A stretch of 19,528 nucleotides of DNA from CAYVZU01 sp964455935 (GCA_964455935.1 CAYVZU010000074.1:1-19528), one strand, 5' to 3'; counted from the stretch's first letter, positions 1-6,753 are shown. The notes: generated from the letters alone by a model not told the origin. Made by a program: numbers and translations.

Positions 1-53
1 ATAGATAGGTTCTGTGAGAGGCTGGAGGGGCAGATCCTCCGGCCTACTCGACC
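1..53 (+). mobile_element. 3' end of a group II intron (domain VI), cut by the window edge
   Basis: Seen: bases 8-12 (GGTTC) match the 3' strand of a group II intron domain V. They are followed by a hairpin in which 19-28 pair with 36-45 (one G-T pair) around a 7-base loop. Base A46 is left bulged, and 16-18 then pair with 47-49. A bulged adenosine a few bases from the 3' end, followed by CTCGAC, is the layout of domain VI with the branch-point A. The intron 3' end would fall at about 52-53. Known: group II introns usually carry a reverse transcriptase/maturase in domain IV, which would lie left of the window. Not visible: domains I-IV, and the 5' strand of domain V. A dead 3' fragment would look the same. 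Confidence 0.6.
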
Positions 54-119
54 CATATCCCCGATAAAACGACGGATGTAGCGGGGCTTTTTTCTTGCGT
101 TTGACGCGTTGCGCTCCAT
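54..119 (-). pseudogene. possible 5' stub of a minus-strand ORF interrupted by the group II intron
   Basis: On the minus strand an ATG (119-117) is preceded by AAGGAGA (133-127), eight bases from the core to the start, which is a textbook ribosome-binding site. The frame reads MERNASNARKKPRYIRRF... for 22 codons up to the inferred intron border and stays open through the intron to base 1. The stub is basic (many R and K), and I do not recognise a family. The intron lies antisense to this frame, so if the ORF is real it was disrupted. Against it: the AAGGAGA sits in the loop of a GTATC/GATAC hairpin (125-129/136-140), so it could be part of a dispersed palindrome instead of a gene. Confidence 0.2.
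59..96 (+). terminator. possible weak hairpin plus T-run after the intron
   Basis: CCCCG (59-63) can pair with CGGGG (82-86), and six T's follow at 88-93. The stem is only five base pairs with a long loop, so this is a weak intrinsic terminator for plus-strand transcripts leaving the intron. It may be chance. Confidence 0.25.
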
Positions 120-356
120 CGACGTATCTCCTTCTGATACGCCTGCTTCGCGCGCCTTGCCTGCGTCGTTTTCGCACGGGCTTCGGCCCGCGCAATCCTT
201 TTTGAGACGCGCTCCAATAAGCTCTGCTTGCAGGATTGAATGAACTGAAGAAAGGGATTATTGGAGCCGAGATCGAGGTTTACTAGGCGCTGGAATCGGG
301 CAAGGGTTCTACGAGCAAAGTTCTTTTCGGCGTTCTCTGTGCCTGTGGTGAATAAT
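95..356. repeat. non-coding left flank with inverted repeats
   Basis: No convincing gene is present. Three structures are visible: GTATC/GATAC (125-129/136-140); GCACGGGC-TTCG-GCCCGCGC (175-194), which pairs fully on the minus strand if one G-T pair is allowed; and a perfect 10-base inverted repeat GCTCCAATAA / TTATTGGAGC (211-220 / 258-267). The GC-rich hairpin has T-rich DNA on its right (197-203), so it could stop plus-strand transcription weakly. The stretch TTCTCTGTGCCTGTGGTGAA (333-352) resembles a CTCTGTGGT-type phrase at 11787-11797. The open plus-strand frame that starts at 261 lies antisense to the M16 gene and is not supported. Confidence 0.45.
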
Positions 357-1826
357 TTATCGGGCCAGTTCCTCGACCGTCACCATCTCCACTTTGCCAA
401 GATCGGAAAGCTTCTGCGGGTGTTCGCCGTCACCATCGCGGGCAGCGGCCAAGTCCCCCACAATGACCATGGTGAGTTTGGAGGGATCGAGATATTTCTT
501 GGCGGCATTATTGAGGTCCTTAAGCGAAAGAGCGCGGATACGGGCCGGGTGTTTTTCATAATGGTCAAACGGCCGGCCCCAGTATTCGTTAAGGCTGAAA
601 CTCTCGGCAATGTCCTGTCCTGTGCGAAACATGGAGGGGAACGATTCGATCATGCTGCGCTTGGCGGCCTCCAGTTCTTCGGCTGTGGCCAGCGTGTCAC
701 GGAGCTTTTTGATTTCATCGATGCAAAGCGAGGCCGCGTAGGCCGCGCTTGCACTTTTGGTTTGCAAAGCGATTGAGAAAATGCCCGGATAGAAGTAGTT
801 CGATTCCATATTGGAATGAACATCATAGACAAGCCCCTCGTCCGATCGCACGCGGCTCATCAGCCGCGAGGTAAAACTGCCGCCGCCCAGAATGTAATTG
901 AGAACGATCAGGCCGTATTCATCCGGGTTGGGACGCTGGAATGTGCGAAGCCCCATGTGGATGAAGGCCTGATTCGCCGGCCGTTCCACAAAAAAGACCT
1001 TCCCCTGGGGCATTTCATGGTCCCAAACCGGGATCACCGGCGCAGGGGAAACAGGCTTCCAACCTCCCAAAGCGCGGTTGAGCTTGCTCAGCATCTCGTT
1101 GCGATCCATGTCGCCCGCGATGGTCAGAATGATGTTGGGCGGCCCAAAAAAGCGGGAGTGGAAAGCCTGTATCGCCGGTCGTGAAATTGCCTTGACGGTC
1201 TTTGGGGTGGCCAGCCGTGCCGCCGGGAAGCTGTCATACATAAGCCGGGCAAAAGCGATTTGGGAAACCCCCTGGGGGCTATCCCAGCGATGCGCAATGG
1301 CATCCAGCGTCTGTTTCGTTTCGAGATCCAATTTGTCTTGGGCAAAGCGCGGAGAGCACAGCATTTCACCAAATAAATGAAGTCCCTCGTCGAAATCTTT
1401 CTTGAGGATCTCCAGGGATGCGCTGGCCATGATTGAGGACATTGAACAGCCGATTTCGGCGGCCAAAAAGTCGGCCCGCTCGTCGAACTGATCGCCGGTA
1501 AACGACACAGTGCCGCCGGTCCGCATCAGGGTGGCCGTGATCCCGGCCAGTCCGCGCAAGCTGTCGGGTTCGAAGATCGAGCCTGTGCGCACCGTTGCTG
1601 TTACAGCAAGAAAGGGCAGCCGGCGATCCTCGACCAGGTAAACGGGAATACCATTGGCCAGCGTATCGCGATATTGCTGCGGTTTGGGCGGCGCAAACTG
1701 AAAATCGGGGAACGCAATTTGGTCCGGGTGCGGTGGGATCGTGGATTTGGCGGCGCCGCCGCGGCAGGCAAGAAAGCCGGCCAGCAGCAGAAAAGGAGCG
1801 ATGCGCAGGGGGTTTTGTTTTCTCAT
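357..1826 (-). CDS. M16 family peptidase-like protein, non-catalytic subunit, probable lipoprotein
   Basis: A 489-residue M16 (pitrilysin/insulinase-type) protein with two M16 domains. The N-terminus has a hydrophobic stretch ending at Cys21 (LLLAGFLAC), a non-standard but plausible lipobox. The zinc-binding HxxEH is destroyed: the aligned residues in GLAGITATLMRTGGT are G95, A98 and T99, so this subunit cannot bind the catalytic zinc. The C-terminal domain keeps the substrate-binding R...GLxY pattern (RSDEGLVYDVHS), typical of the inactive partner in M16B heterodimers. Its ATG overlaps the TGA of the upstream catalytic M16 gene (ATGA), implying translational coupling and a 1:1 complex. The predicted site is the periplasm, anchored to a membrane. 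It probably degrades peptides together with its partner. Family and inactive status are firm; the substrate is unknown. Confidence 0.93.
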   Translation of the reverse strand: MRKQNPLRIAPFLLLAGFLACRGGAAKSTIPPHPDQIAFPDFQFAPPKPQQYRDTLANGIPVYLVEDRRLPFLAVTATVRTGSIFEPDSLRGLAGITATLMRTGGTVSFTGDQFDERADFLAAEIGCSMSSIMASASLEILKKDFDEGLHLFGEMLCSPRFAQDKLDLETKQTLDAIAHRWDSPQGVSQIAFARLMYDSFPAARLATPKTVKAISRPAIQAFHSRFFGPPNIILTIAGDMDRNEMLSKLNRALGGWKPVSPAPVIPVWDHEMPQGKVFFVERPANQAFIHMGLRTFQRPNPDEYGLIVLNYILGGGSFTSRLMSRVRSDEGLVYDVHSNMESNYFYPGIFSIALQTKSASAAYAASLCIDEIKKLRDTLATAEELEAAKRSMIESFPSMFRTGQDIAESFSLNEYWGRPFDHYEKHPARIRALSLKDLNNAAKKYLDPSKLTMVIVGDLAAARDGDGEHPQKLSDLGKVEMVTVEELAR

Positions 1827-3325
1827 TGCCGGGCTCCATCTTCCAAAGCCAGGACACCGACCGTCCGGTTCTGTGACACAAAGTACTTGCGCGCGGCATC
1901 GCGCACCTGCTCGCGCCGGACCTGCAGGACCCTCTGGGGAAACTCATTTACGAAACGCCAATCGCCCATGACCTCGTAAAAACCGAGCTGGTTGGCCATC
2001 TCGTCGATTTCCTTAAGCTCGTCAACCGTTCGAGCCGTCACATTGTTCTTGACCCGCTGCAGATCGTAGTCCGAAAGAGTATCTTTTTTGAGCTTCTCCA
2101 ACTCTTCAATCATCACGCGCTCCACGGAATCCGGATTGGCGTCTTCGGCCAGGCTGGCCCAGACATGAAAGTAACTGGTGAATTTCTGCACACCATTGCC
2201 GGCTCCGGCATCAGTGCACCATTTTAGTTTTTTGACAAGGCGATTGTAGAGGCGCCCATTGCGGCCCGAAAGCACTCCCTCCACTACATCCAGGGGGTAA
2301 AGGTCGTAATGGCCCAGCGCGGGCGTATGAAAGAGCAGATCCACGCGCGGACTGGCCTGTTTCTCCACCTTAAGCCTCTTCTCCCCCACCTGATCCGGCT
2401 CTTTGACCGACACGGAGTCGGGGTCCGTCTGGCTTGGGGGAATCCGGCCAAAGTAGCGATTGGCCAAAGCCAGCACCGAATCGGGCTGAAAATCGCCGGC
2501 CAGAATCAGGATCGCGTTGTTGGGCCGGTAGTACGTATCAAGCCGAAGGCGCAGGGCTTCGGGAGTCAACTGCTGGATATCGCTCATCCACCCAATGGTT
2601 GGGTTGCGATACGGATGGGCTTCGTAGAAAACGGCGTTGAGCGATTCCCAATACCGTCCAGCGGGCCGGTTTTCATAGCGCAGCCGGCGCTCCTCGGCAA
2701 TCACGTCGCGCTCGCTGTAGAACTCGCGCAGCACCGCGTTTTGCATGCGGTCGCTCTCGAGCCAGAAGAAGAGCTCCATTTTATTCTTTGGCAATGTAAC
2801 GAAATAGGCGGTGAGAATATCCGTGGTAAACGCATTAAGACGGGTTCCTCCGTTTTGCAGGTAGAGGTCCCACAGTTCGTCTTTCACGATGAGGGATTTT
2901 TCCTGCGAAACCAGAAGCCTGTACGTTTTCAGAGCTTCGGCCACCTTGGCGGAATCGGCTCTGACCTTGGATAGAAATTCCCACTGCTTGTACGCGTCTT
3001 CGATCCGTTGCACCTGGATCGAGTCCAGGGGCCAGTTGCGCACACCAATTTTTCGTGTGCCCTTAAACAGCATGTGCTCCAGCATGTGAGTAATGCCGGT
3101 ATTGCCGGGATTCTCGTTGACGGATCCAGCTTTGTAAAACAAACGGCAGGCCACAAACGGGGAATGATGGTCCTCGTACATCAGGACCTTCAGGCCGTTG
3201 TCAAGCATGCTTTCCTGGACTTTGAGTTCCAGAAGCTGAGCACTCGCCGGCAGGGCCAATGCAGTGACCAAGCCCAGAACTCCGGCAATAAGGTAAAGGG
3301 AGCGGCTATGCATGGGCAACAACAT
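1823..3325 (-). CDS. M16 family zinc metallopeptidase, catalytic subunit
   Basis: Catalytic M16B-type peptidase. Numbered from the ATG at 3325 (500 aa), the inverted zinc motif HMLEH is at 80-84 inside GITHMLEHMLFKGT, and the third ligand is probably Glu211 in ERDVIAEERR. An insertion of about 50 residues (IEDAYKQWEFLSKVR...) separates the two motifs more than usual. A Sec signal peptide ends near ALPASAQ, so the enzyme is exported. The C-terminal domain lacks the RxxxGLxY signature that its downstream partner carries, so the two genes look complementary. Start: the frame opens with a TTG at 3349, but ATGs at 3325 and 3313 both give better signal peptides. None has a clear Shine-Dalgarno, so the start is uncertain by a few residues. 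It follows pepA on the same strand after about 200 bp that contain a palindromic repeat. Confidence 0.94.
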   Translation of the reverse strand: MLLPMHSRSLYLIAGVLGLVTALALPASAQLLELKVQESMLDNGLKVLMYEDHHSPFVACRLFYKAGSVNENPGNTGITHMLEHMLFKGTRKIGVRNWPLDSIQVQRIEDAYKQWEFLSKVRADSAKVAEALKTYRLLVSQEKSLIVKDELWDLYLQNGGTRLNAFTTDILTAYFVTLPKNKMELFFWLESDRMQNAVLREFYSERDVIAEERRLRYENRPAGRYWESLNAVFYEAHPYRNPTIGWMSDIQQLTPEALRLRLDTYYRPNNAILILAGDFQPDSVLALANRYFGRIPPSQTDPDSVSVKEPDQVGEKRLKVEKQASPRVDLLFHTPALGHYDLYPLDVVEGVLSGRNGRLYNRLVKKLKWCTDAGAGNGVQKFTSYFHVWASLAEDANPDSVERVMIEELEKLKKDTLSDYDLQRVKNNVTARTVDELKEIDEMANQLGFYEVMGDWRFVNEFPQRVLQVRREQVRDAARKYFVSQNRTVGVLALEDGARQ

Positions 3326-3387
3326 AGTAAAAGGACTATGTGACTTCAAACAGGTTTGGGGATGGAATGATGTATTCAGCAGGTAAA

Positions 3388-3464
3388 CACCCCCACCTTA
3401 TTCCGCTCCCATCGAAGGGAAAGGAAACAGTCCCCTCCACTCGATGGGAGAGGGTTAGGGTGAG
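3388..3464. repeat. BIME-like double palindrome, copy 1 of the CTCTCCC repeat family
   Basis: Two head-to-head copies of the repeat lie between pepA and the M16 pair. The core CTCCCATCGA (3406-3415) is a perfect inverted match to TCGATGGGAG (3441-3450). The outer arms (CACCCCCACCT and AGGGTTAGGGTGAG) also pair imperfectly. It resembles the wider family of bacterial intergenic palindromes reading CCCTCACCCTAACCCTCTCCC. It may form an RNA hairpin between the two peptidase transcription units, and there is no T-run to make it a clear terminator. Confidence 0.7.
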
Positions 3465-3532
3465 CGGATCGCGAATAGTTAGGACAGGTTTGTGGGCCAA
3501 AGTTTAAAATTCAAAACAAACGGCCCCGGAAA

Positions 3533-4984
3533 CTAACTATTCTCCCCTTCCCCCATCTCATCCGCCAGTCGCACCAGGGTCCGCAAGCCCATTCCTGTCG
3601 CGCCTTCGGCGAAGTACTTCCACGGTTTGGCCGTGAAGGCCGGGCCGGCGATATCGAGGTGAATCCACTTCGCCTTTGCGGGAACAAATTCTTTGAGGAA
3701 AAGCGCGGCCTGAATAGCTCCTCCGTCGCGATTTCCAACGTTATTGATGTCCGCGTAAGGGGTCTTAAGCAGGTCTCGATATTCCTGGTGCAAGGGAAGC
3801 TCCCAGTAGAGCTCTCCGGTTTCATCGGCCGATTTGAGAAGGGCTTCTTTGAAAGCCTTGTCGTTGGCAAAGAGCCCGCTAATGGAATTGCCGAGGGCAA
3901 CAACACAGGCACCCGTAAGAGTCGCGGCATCTACAATGTGCGTGGCCCCTTCCTCGCCGGCGCGGCAAAGTCCGTCGGTAAGAACAAGCCGGCCCTCGGC
4001 ATCGGTATTGCCGATGTGGATGCTCTTTCCATTCTTGGCCACAAAAATATCGCCCGGCCGGTAAGCATTGGAGTCGATCAGGTTCTCGGCCAGACACAGA
4101 ATGCCGGTAACGCGGACGGCGGGTTTTCGCCGTGCGATCGCCTCCATGGCATAGAGGACCGCTCCTGCGCCGGCCATGTCGGTTTTCATCTCCCACATGT
4201 CAGGCGGCGGCTTGAGACAAAACCCGCCGGAGTCAAAAGTAATGCCCTTGCCCACCAGGCAAAGGTGCTTGGATGAAGGCTTGGCCGGTTTGTAGGAGAG
4301 AATCACCATGCAGGGCGGCCGGCTTCCGCCTTTACCCACATTCACAAGGCCGTTGTAGCCTTTTCGTTTGAGTTCATCGAACTCCAGGACGCGGCAGGCC
4401 AATCGGCTCTTTGCGGCAACGGACCGGGCGAGTTTGGCCACCTGCTGCGGATTGATTTCGTTTGCCGGCCCATTGATCAGGTCCCGGCAGGATTCAACGC
4501 TCTCAAGCACGGGTCCTTCCTCATGCGCTGTCCCGCGGCATTGAGCCAGCCGGGCCGGATCCACAAAAATCTGAATCTCCGGAACAACGGCCTCTTCTTC
4601 CTTGCTCTTGTATTTATCGAAACGATAGCTTCCCAGGCTTAATCCCTGAAGTACCCACGGCAAAGCCTTTGCTCCTTCAATACTATTTAGAAGGAATCCT
4701 GCTTTCCGACAGCCCTGTGTTTTTGCAGTCTGAAAGAATCGATTGGAAAGTGCCCGGATTTTCTCGGAACGATCCGTCAATGATGACAAACCAATCCAAG
4801 AAATCCAGAAACCATCCCGGACAATCTCGGCTTTTATTCTCTTCGAACGCAGTTGCCCAACCCAGCCCGAGATTTTGGTCGCAATCCGTGTGTCCTTCAG
4901 TTCAAACAGCTTTGCGTCATCGTCCAACACACCCAGCAACTCGACGGATTGGCTCTTCCATGGCTCAATGCGAATTTTGACCAT
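3533..4984 (-). CDS. pepA: leucyl aminopeptidase (M17 family)
   Basis: A 483-residue cytosolic M17 aminopeptidase that removes N-terminal residues from peptides using two divalent metal ions. Diagnostic motifs, numbered from the chosen start: VGKGITFDSGG (Lys246 and Asp251 as metal ligands), MKTDMAGA (Asp269), NTDAEGR (Asp328, Glu330 and catalytic Arg332), and the second catalytic Lys258 in FDSGGFCLK. All expected ligands are present and the length is normal. The frame runs up to a TTG at 5077, but the ATG at 4984 has AAGGAAG just upstream and gives the normal family length, so the extra 31 residues are rejected. No signal peptide is seen. With the exported M16 pair downstream it suggests peptide use: extracytoplasmic cleavage followed by cytosolic trimming. 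Confidence 0.96.
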   Translation of the reverse strand: MVKIRIEPWKSQSVELLGVLDDDAKLFELKDTRIATKISGWVGQLRSKRIKAEIVRDGFWISWIGLSSLTDRSEKIRALSNRFFQTAKTQGCRKAGFLLNSIEGAKALPWVLQGLSLGSYRFDKYKSKEEEAVVPEIQIFVDPARLAQCRGTAHEEGPVLESVESCRDLINGPANEINPQQVAKLARSVAAKSRLACRVLEFDELKRKGYNGLVNVGKGGSRPPCMVILSYKPAKPSSKHLCLVGKGITFDSGGFCLKPPPDMWEMKTDMAGAGAVLYAMEAIARRKPAVRVTGILCLAENLIDSNAYRPGDIFVAKNGKSIHIGNTDAEGRLVLTDGLCRAGEEGATHIVDAATLTGACVVALGNSISGLFANDKAFKEALLKSADETGELYWELPLHQEYRDLLKTPYADINNVGNRDGGAIQAALFLKEFVPAKAKWIHLDIAGPAFTAKPWKYFAEGATGMGLRTLVRLADEMGEGENS

Positions 4985-5302
4985 GTCACTTCCTTGTTTG
5001 TGCGGTTTCCCTGTTCGCATAAAATACATCCCGGAAATTTCGAACTGGAAAGCAAAATGCGGGAACTCCCAAGGCAAGTCAACATCAATGACCTCCCAAG
5101 GCGGAAGGAATCAGGACTGGATAGCAGGATAAGCTGGATTTGGAACACAGCTTGTAATCCTGCCCGTATCGACACCGACCTACTGGGCGACCTGCCTGGG
5201 CCTGAGACAGGTCTTGAAAAGCTTCGCCTGGCCAAATTTAGTCAAAATCGGCAATATTTTGCCGGAAGGGAGTGGCCCTGTACCCAAAACCGGGCCTGCT
5301 GC
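4985..5302. other. intergenic gap between pepA and the SH3 gene, with two inverted repeats
   Basis: No gene is supported here. A perfect 6-base hairpin CGGCAA-TATT-TTGCCG lies at 5249-5264. A second inverted repeat GACCTG / CAGGTC is at 5189-5194 / 5208-5213. On the minus strand a TTGACT at 5086-5081 could be a -35 box for pepA, but no good -10 is 17 bases away, so the pepA promoter is not assigned. Confidence 0.45.
4989..4995 (-). promoter_or_regulatory. ribosome-binding site that fixes the pepA start
   Basis: AAGGAAG on the minus strand lies 4-6 bases before the ATG at 4984 and decides this start over the TTG at 5077. Confidence 0.75.
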
Positions 5303-5331
5303 TTGATTTCGGCCGTGGAATGAATTAATAT
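5303..5331 (+). promoter_or_regulatory. sigma70-type promoter for the SH3 gene
   Basis: TTGATT (5303-5308), a 17-base spacer and TAATAT (5326-5331) fit a housekeeping promoter. Transcription would start near 5338, leaving a leader of about 30 bases with the ribosome site AGAGG at 5358-5362. Confidence 0.6.
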
Positions 5332-5369
5332 ATGAGTAGGGACTTTACACCGTCCAAAGAGGTAACAGT

Positions 5370-5828
5370 ATGAAAAAATTGGGGCTTATGGTGATTGGAG
5401 CCGCATTTTTGGCGATTGGGGCGATTTCGGAAGTCGAAGTCATCAAGAGTGATGTGAATGTAAGACAAGAACAAGGCTCGAAAAAATCGGTTTACGCAGC
5501 CCAAATCGGCGAGCGGCTTAATTTCGTTGCGGCAAAAGGATCCTGGGTACAAGTTCGCGCCTCGAGCGGCGCTGTGGGATGGGTAAAGAAAACCGAGGTA
5601 AGACCACTTGGCGGTACCGGCGGTTCGGGTCAGGATAAGTTTGTAATGGACGAGGCGAAAGTCCTTGGATTTCTCGAGAACCCGCAAGCAGTTTACATCC
5701 TGGACAACACCGATCCCAATTTCCGGCCCATTAGCCTGGATCGCAGCTTTGCCAACAATCTGGGCGGCAACATCGACAAAGAGACGAATCAGCGTATTTA
5801 CGATCCCAATTTGAAGCCGGAAAAATAG
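5370..5828 (+). CDS. small exported SH3b-domain protein
   Basis: A 152-residue protein. Residues 1-20 (MKKLGLMVIGAAFLAIGAIS) form a Sec signal peptide. Residues about 22-82 form a bacterial SH3 (SH3_3-like) domain: VIKSDVNVRQEQGSKKSV, then GERLNFVAAKGSWVQVR and VGWVKKTEV. Such domains commonly bind peptidoglycan or protein partners in the envelope. The C-terminal 65 residues (VLGFLENPQAVYILDNTDP onward, ending in an Asn/Asp-rich tail) are a region I do not recognise. The ATG has a good Shine-Dalgarno (AGAGG, 7 bases away). The gene stands alone between its own promoter and terminator. A cell-envelope role is inferred from the signal and the SH3 domain; no enzyme motif is visible. Confidence 0.9.
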   Translation: MKKLGLMVIGAAFLAIGAISEVEVIKSDVNVRQEQGSKKSVYAAQIGERLNFVAAKGSWVQVRASSGAVGWVKKTEVRPLGGTGGSGQDKFVMDEAKVLGFLENPQAVYILDNTDPNFRPISLDRSFANNLGGNIDKETNQRIYDPNLKPEK

Positions 5829-5830
5829 AA

Positions 5831-6124
5831 CTATAAAAGAATTCTGTTCAGAAGGCGCTTCGGCTTGGCCGGGGCGCCTTTCTTTATTTTACCGGCAATT
5901 TCGAATCCCTCTGCGATGGCCAATCCCATAATCCTAAAAAGCCGCAGTTGTTCATGGTGAATAGCGCTAATCTCCTGCACGCCAAAGACTTTCAAAAATG
6001 CTCGACGTACCGCAGCGGGTACGCCTTGCGCTTCTTTCAAGCCTTTTGCAGGCAAGGTCTTGGCACTCTTCATCCATGCCCAACTGCGGTTTTGGGATAA
6101 TCCCAAGTACTGCGGTTGAGTCAT
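5831..6124 (-). CDS. doubtful short ORF, 97 aa, unrecognised
   Basis: For it: an ATG with GGGAG six bases upstream, 97 codons without a stop, and a basic Ala/Lys-rich product that looks helical (AIHHEQLRLFRIMGLAIAEG). Against it: the last 15 codons run through the SH3 gene's terminator, it contains a GTACC/GGTAC hairpin (6007-6011/6018-6022), the ribosome site lies in a palindrome (6131-6153), and I see no family motif. It could be a small DNA- or RNA-binding protein or simply an open stretch in a dispersed repeat. No function is assigned. Confidence 0.3.
   Translation of the reverse strand: MTQPQYLGLSQNRSWAWMKSAKTLPAKGLKEAQGVPAAVRRAFLKVFGVQEISAIHHEQLRLFRIMGLAIAEGFEIAGKIKKGAPAKPKRLLNRILL
5851..5890 (+). 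terminator. intrinsic terminator of the SH3 gene
   Basis: AAGGCGC (5852-5858) pairs perfectly with GCGCCTT (5874-5880), and the T-rich tail TCTTTATTTT (5881-5890) follows. It begins 23 bases after the stop codon. Confidence 0.85.
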
Positions 6125-6130
6125 GAACGA

Positions 6131-6235
6131 CTCCCGCAGCGAAGCAGCGGGAGCACAGATCCTCCCTATGGCGATGCTTTCTGAATTCTGGGGTTGGTAC
6201 AGTACCTCAAGCCGGTTCGATGCAGCGGGGAGAAC
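6131..6235. repeat. cluster of inverted repeats downstream of the hemerythrin gene
   Basis: CTCCCGC / GCGGGAG (6131-6137 / 6147-6153) form a hairpin with a 9-base loop. GGGAG (6149-6153) can alternatively pair with CTCCC (6162-6166), giving two competing stems. GGTACAGTACC (6196-6206) is a perfect palindrome. GGTTC / GAACC (6214-6218 / 6232-6236) bracket the end of the hemerythrin gene. None has a T-run on the minus strand, so a terminator is possible but not shown. Confidence 0.45.
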
Positions 6236-6664
6236 CTACTTGTTGACTTGCAGCAGGCGATGGACTTCCGGGGTAGTTTCGATGCTGAGGGCCGTGATGT
6301 ATTCGGCATCGTCGATCAGCAGGTGCTCGACCCACCACTTGCGCAGGATGGCAATGCTAGCATTGGATGAATTCAGGAATCCGCGGTAGAACATTTTGTA
6401 GAATTCAAGCGTGATCTCGGTCAGTCGCTGGTGTTTGTTCTGGATCAGCGCCAGCCGCGAAAATCCCCGAATATCCAACAGAAACTCTTCATAGGCAAAA
6501 TGGTTCTGCGTTAAATCCACCAGCCGGTCCATGGTTGAATAATTGTCGTACAGCTCTCCGCACGCCTGAAGCTCTTCAAGCCGGGCAATCAAGTCAATGA
6601 TTTCCCGGTGCTGGCGCAAAAGCTTCTGGTTGCGGATTCCGTCAAGCGCAACCGGCATCTCCAT
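6236..6664 (-). CDS. bacteriohemerythrin-like protein missing one iron-ligand histidine
   Basis: A hemerythrin-fold protein, 142 aa from the ATG at 6664. Ligand pattern: His19 in RQHREI, His55 and Glu59 in HFAYEE, His78 in IQNKHQRL, and His114 and Asp119 in EHLLIDD. The usual HxxxH pair is broken: the residue four before His78, seven after the Gly of GF, is Ile74. So four of the five canonical histidines and both carboxylates remain. Hemerythrins bind O2 or NO at a di-iron site, and losing one ligand should change or abolish O2 chemistry. Start: the frame reaches a TTG at 6742, but that codon lies inside a strong promoter and cannot be in the mRNA. AAGGAGA at 6713-6707 precedes ATT codons and a TTG at 6691, so translation may begin upstream of 6664. 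It is divergent from a TIGR02147-type regulator. Confidence 0.82.
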   Translation of the reverse strand: MEMPVALDGIRNQKLLRQHREIIDLIARLEELQACGELYDNYSTMDRLVDLTQNHFAYEEFLLDIRGFSRLALIQNKHQRLTEITLEFYKMFYRGFLNSSNASIAILRKWWVEHLLIDDAEYITALSIETTPEVHRLLQVNK

Positions 6665-6706
6665 TTGAGCTGGATGGAACTGAGCGGCCAAGTTATGAAT
6701 AATAAT

Positions 6707-6713
6707 TCTCCTT
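6707..6713 (-). promoter_or_regulatory. ribosome-binding site without a normal start codon at the right distance
   Basis: AAGGAGA (minus strand, 6713-6707). The codon seven bases after AAGGAG is ATT (6700-6698). The first TTG in frame is 16 bases away (6691) and the first ATG 43 bases away (6664). This leaves either a rare AUU start or a chance match. Confidence 0.45.
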
Positions 6714-6724
6714 GCGTTGTGTAT

Positions 6725-6753
6725 ATAATAGTAGATTACCAAATGAAAGTCAA
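6725..6753 (-). promoter_or_regulatory. strong sigma70-type promoter for the hemerythrin gene
   Basis: On the minus strand TTGACT (6753-6748), a 17-base spacer and TATTAT (6730-6725) match the consensus at 10 of 12 positions. Transcription should start near 6718, only about five bases before the AAGGAGA ribosome site. This places the TTG at 6742 upstream of the transcript. Confidence 0.75.

Noticed and set aside
95..203. CRISPR-like or tRNA-like structure in the GC-rich left flank
   Set aside because: No regularly spaced direct repeats, and no cloverleaf or CCA-type end could be drawn; only simple hairpins.
261..776. 171-codon plus-strand frame antisense to the non-catalytic M16 gene
   Set aside because: Shadow of a well-supported M16 gene; no signal, motif or ribosome site.
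3534..3560. Possible pepA terminator around CGGCCCCGG
   Set aside because: It is mostly inside the coding end, and only a three-base stem can form; not convincing.
4985..5077. Extended pepA start at TTG 5077
   Set aside because: No ribosome site; ATG 4984 has AAGGAAG and gives the normal M17 length.
6665..6742. Hemerythrin start at TTG 6742
   Set aside because: The codon lies inside the spacer of the TTGACT-17-TATTAT promoter, upstream of the predicted transcript.
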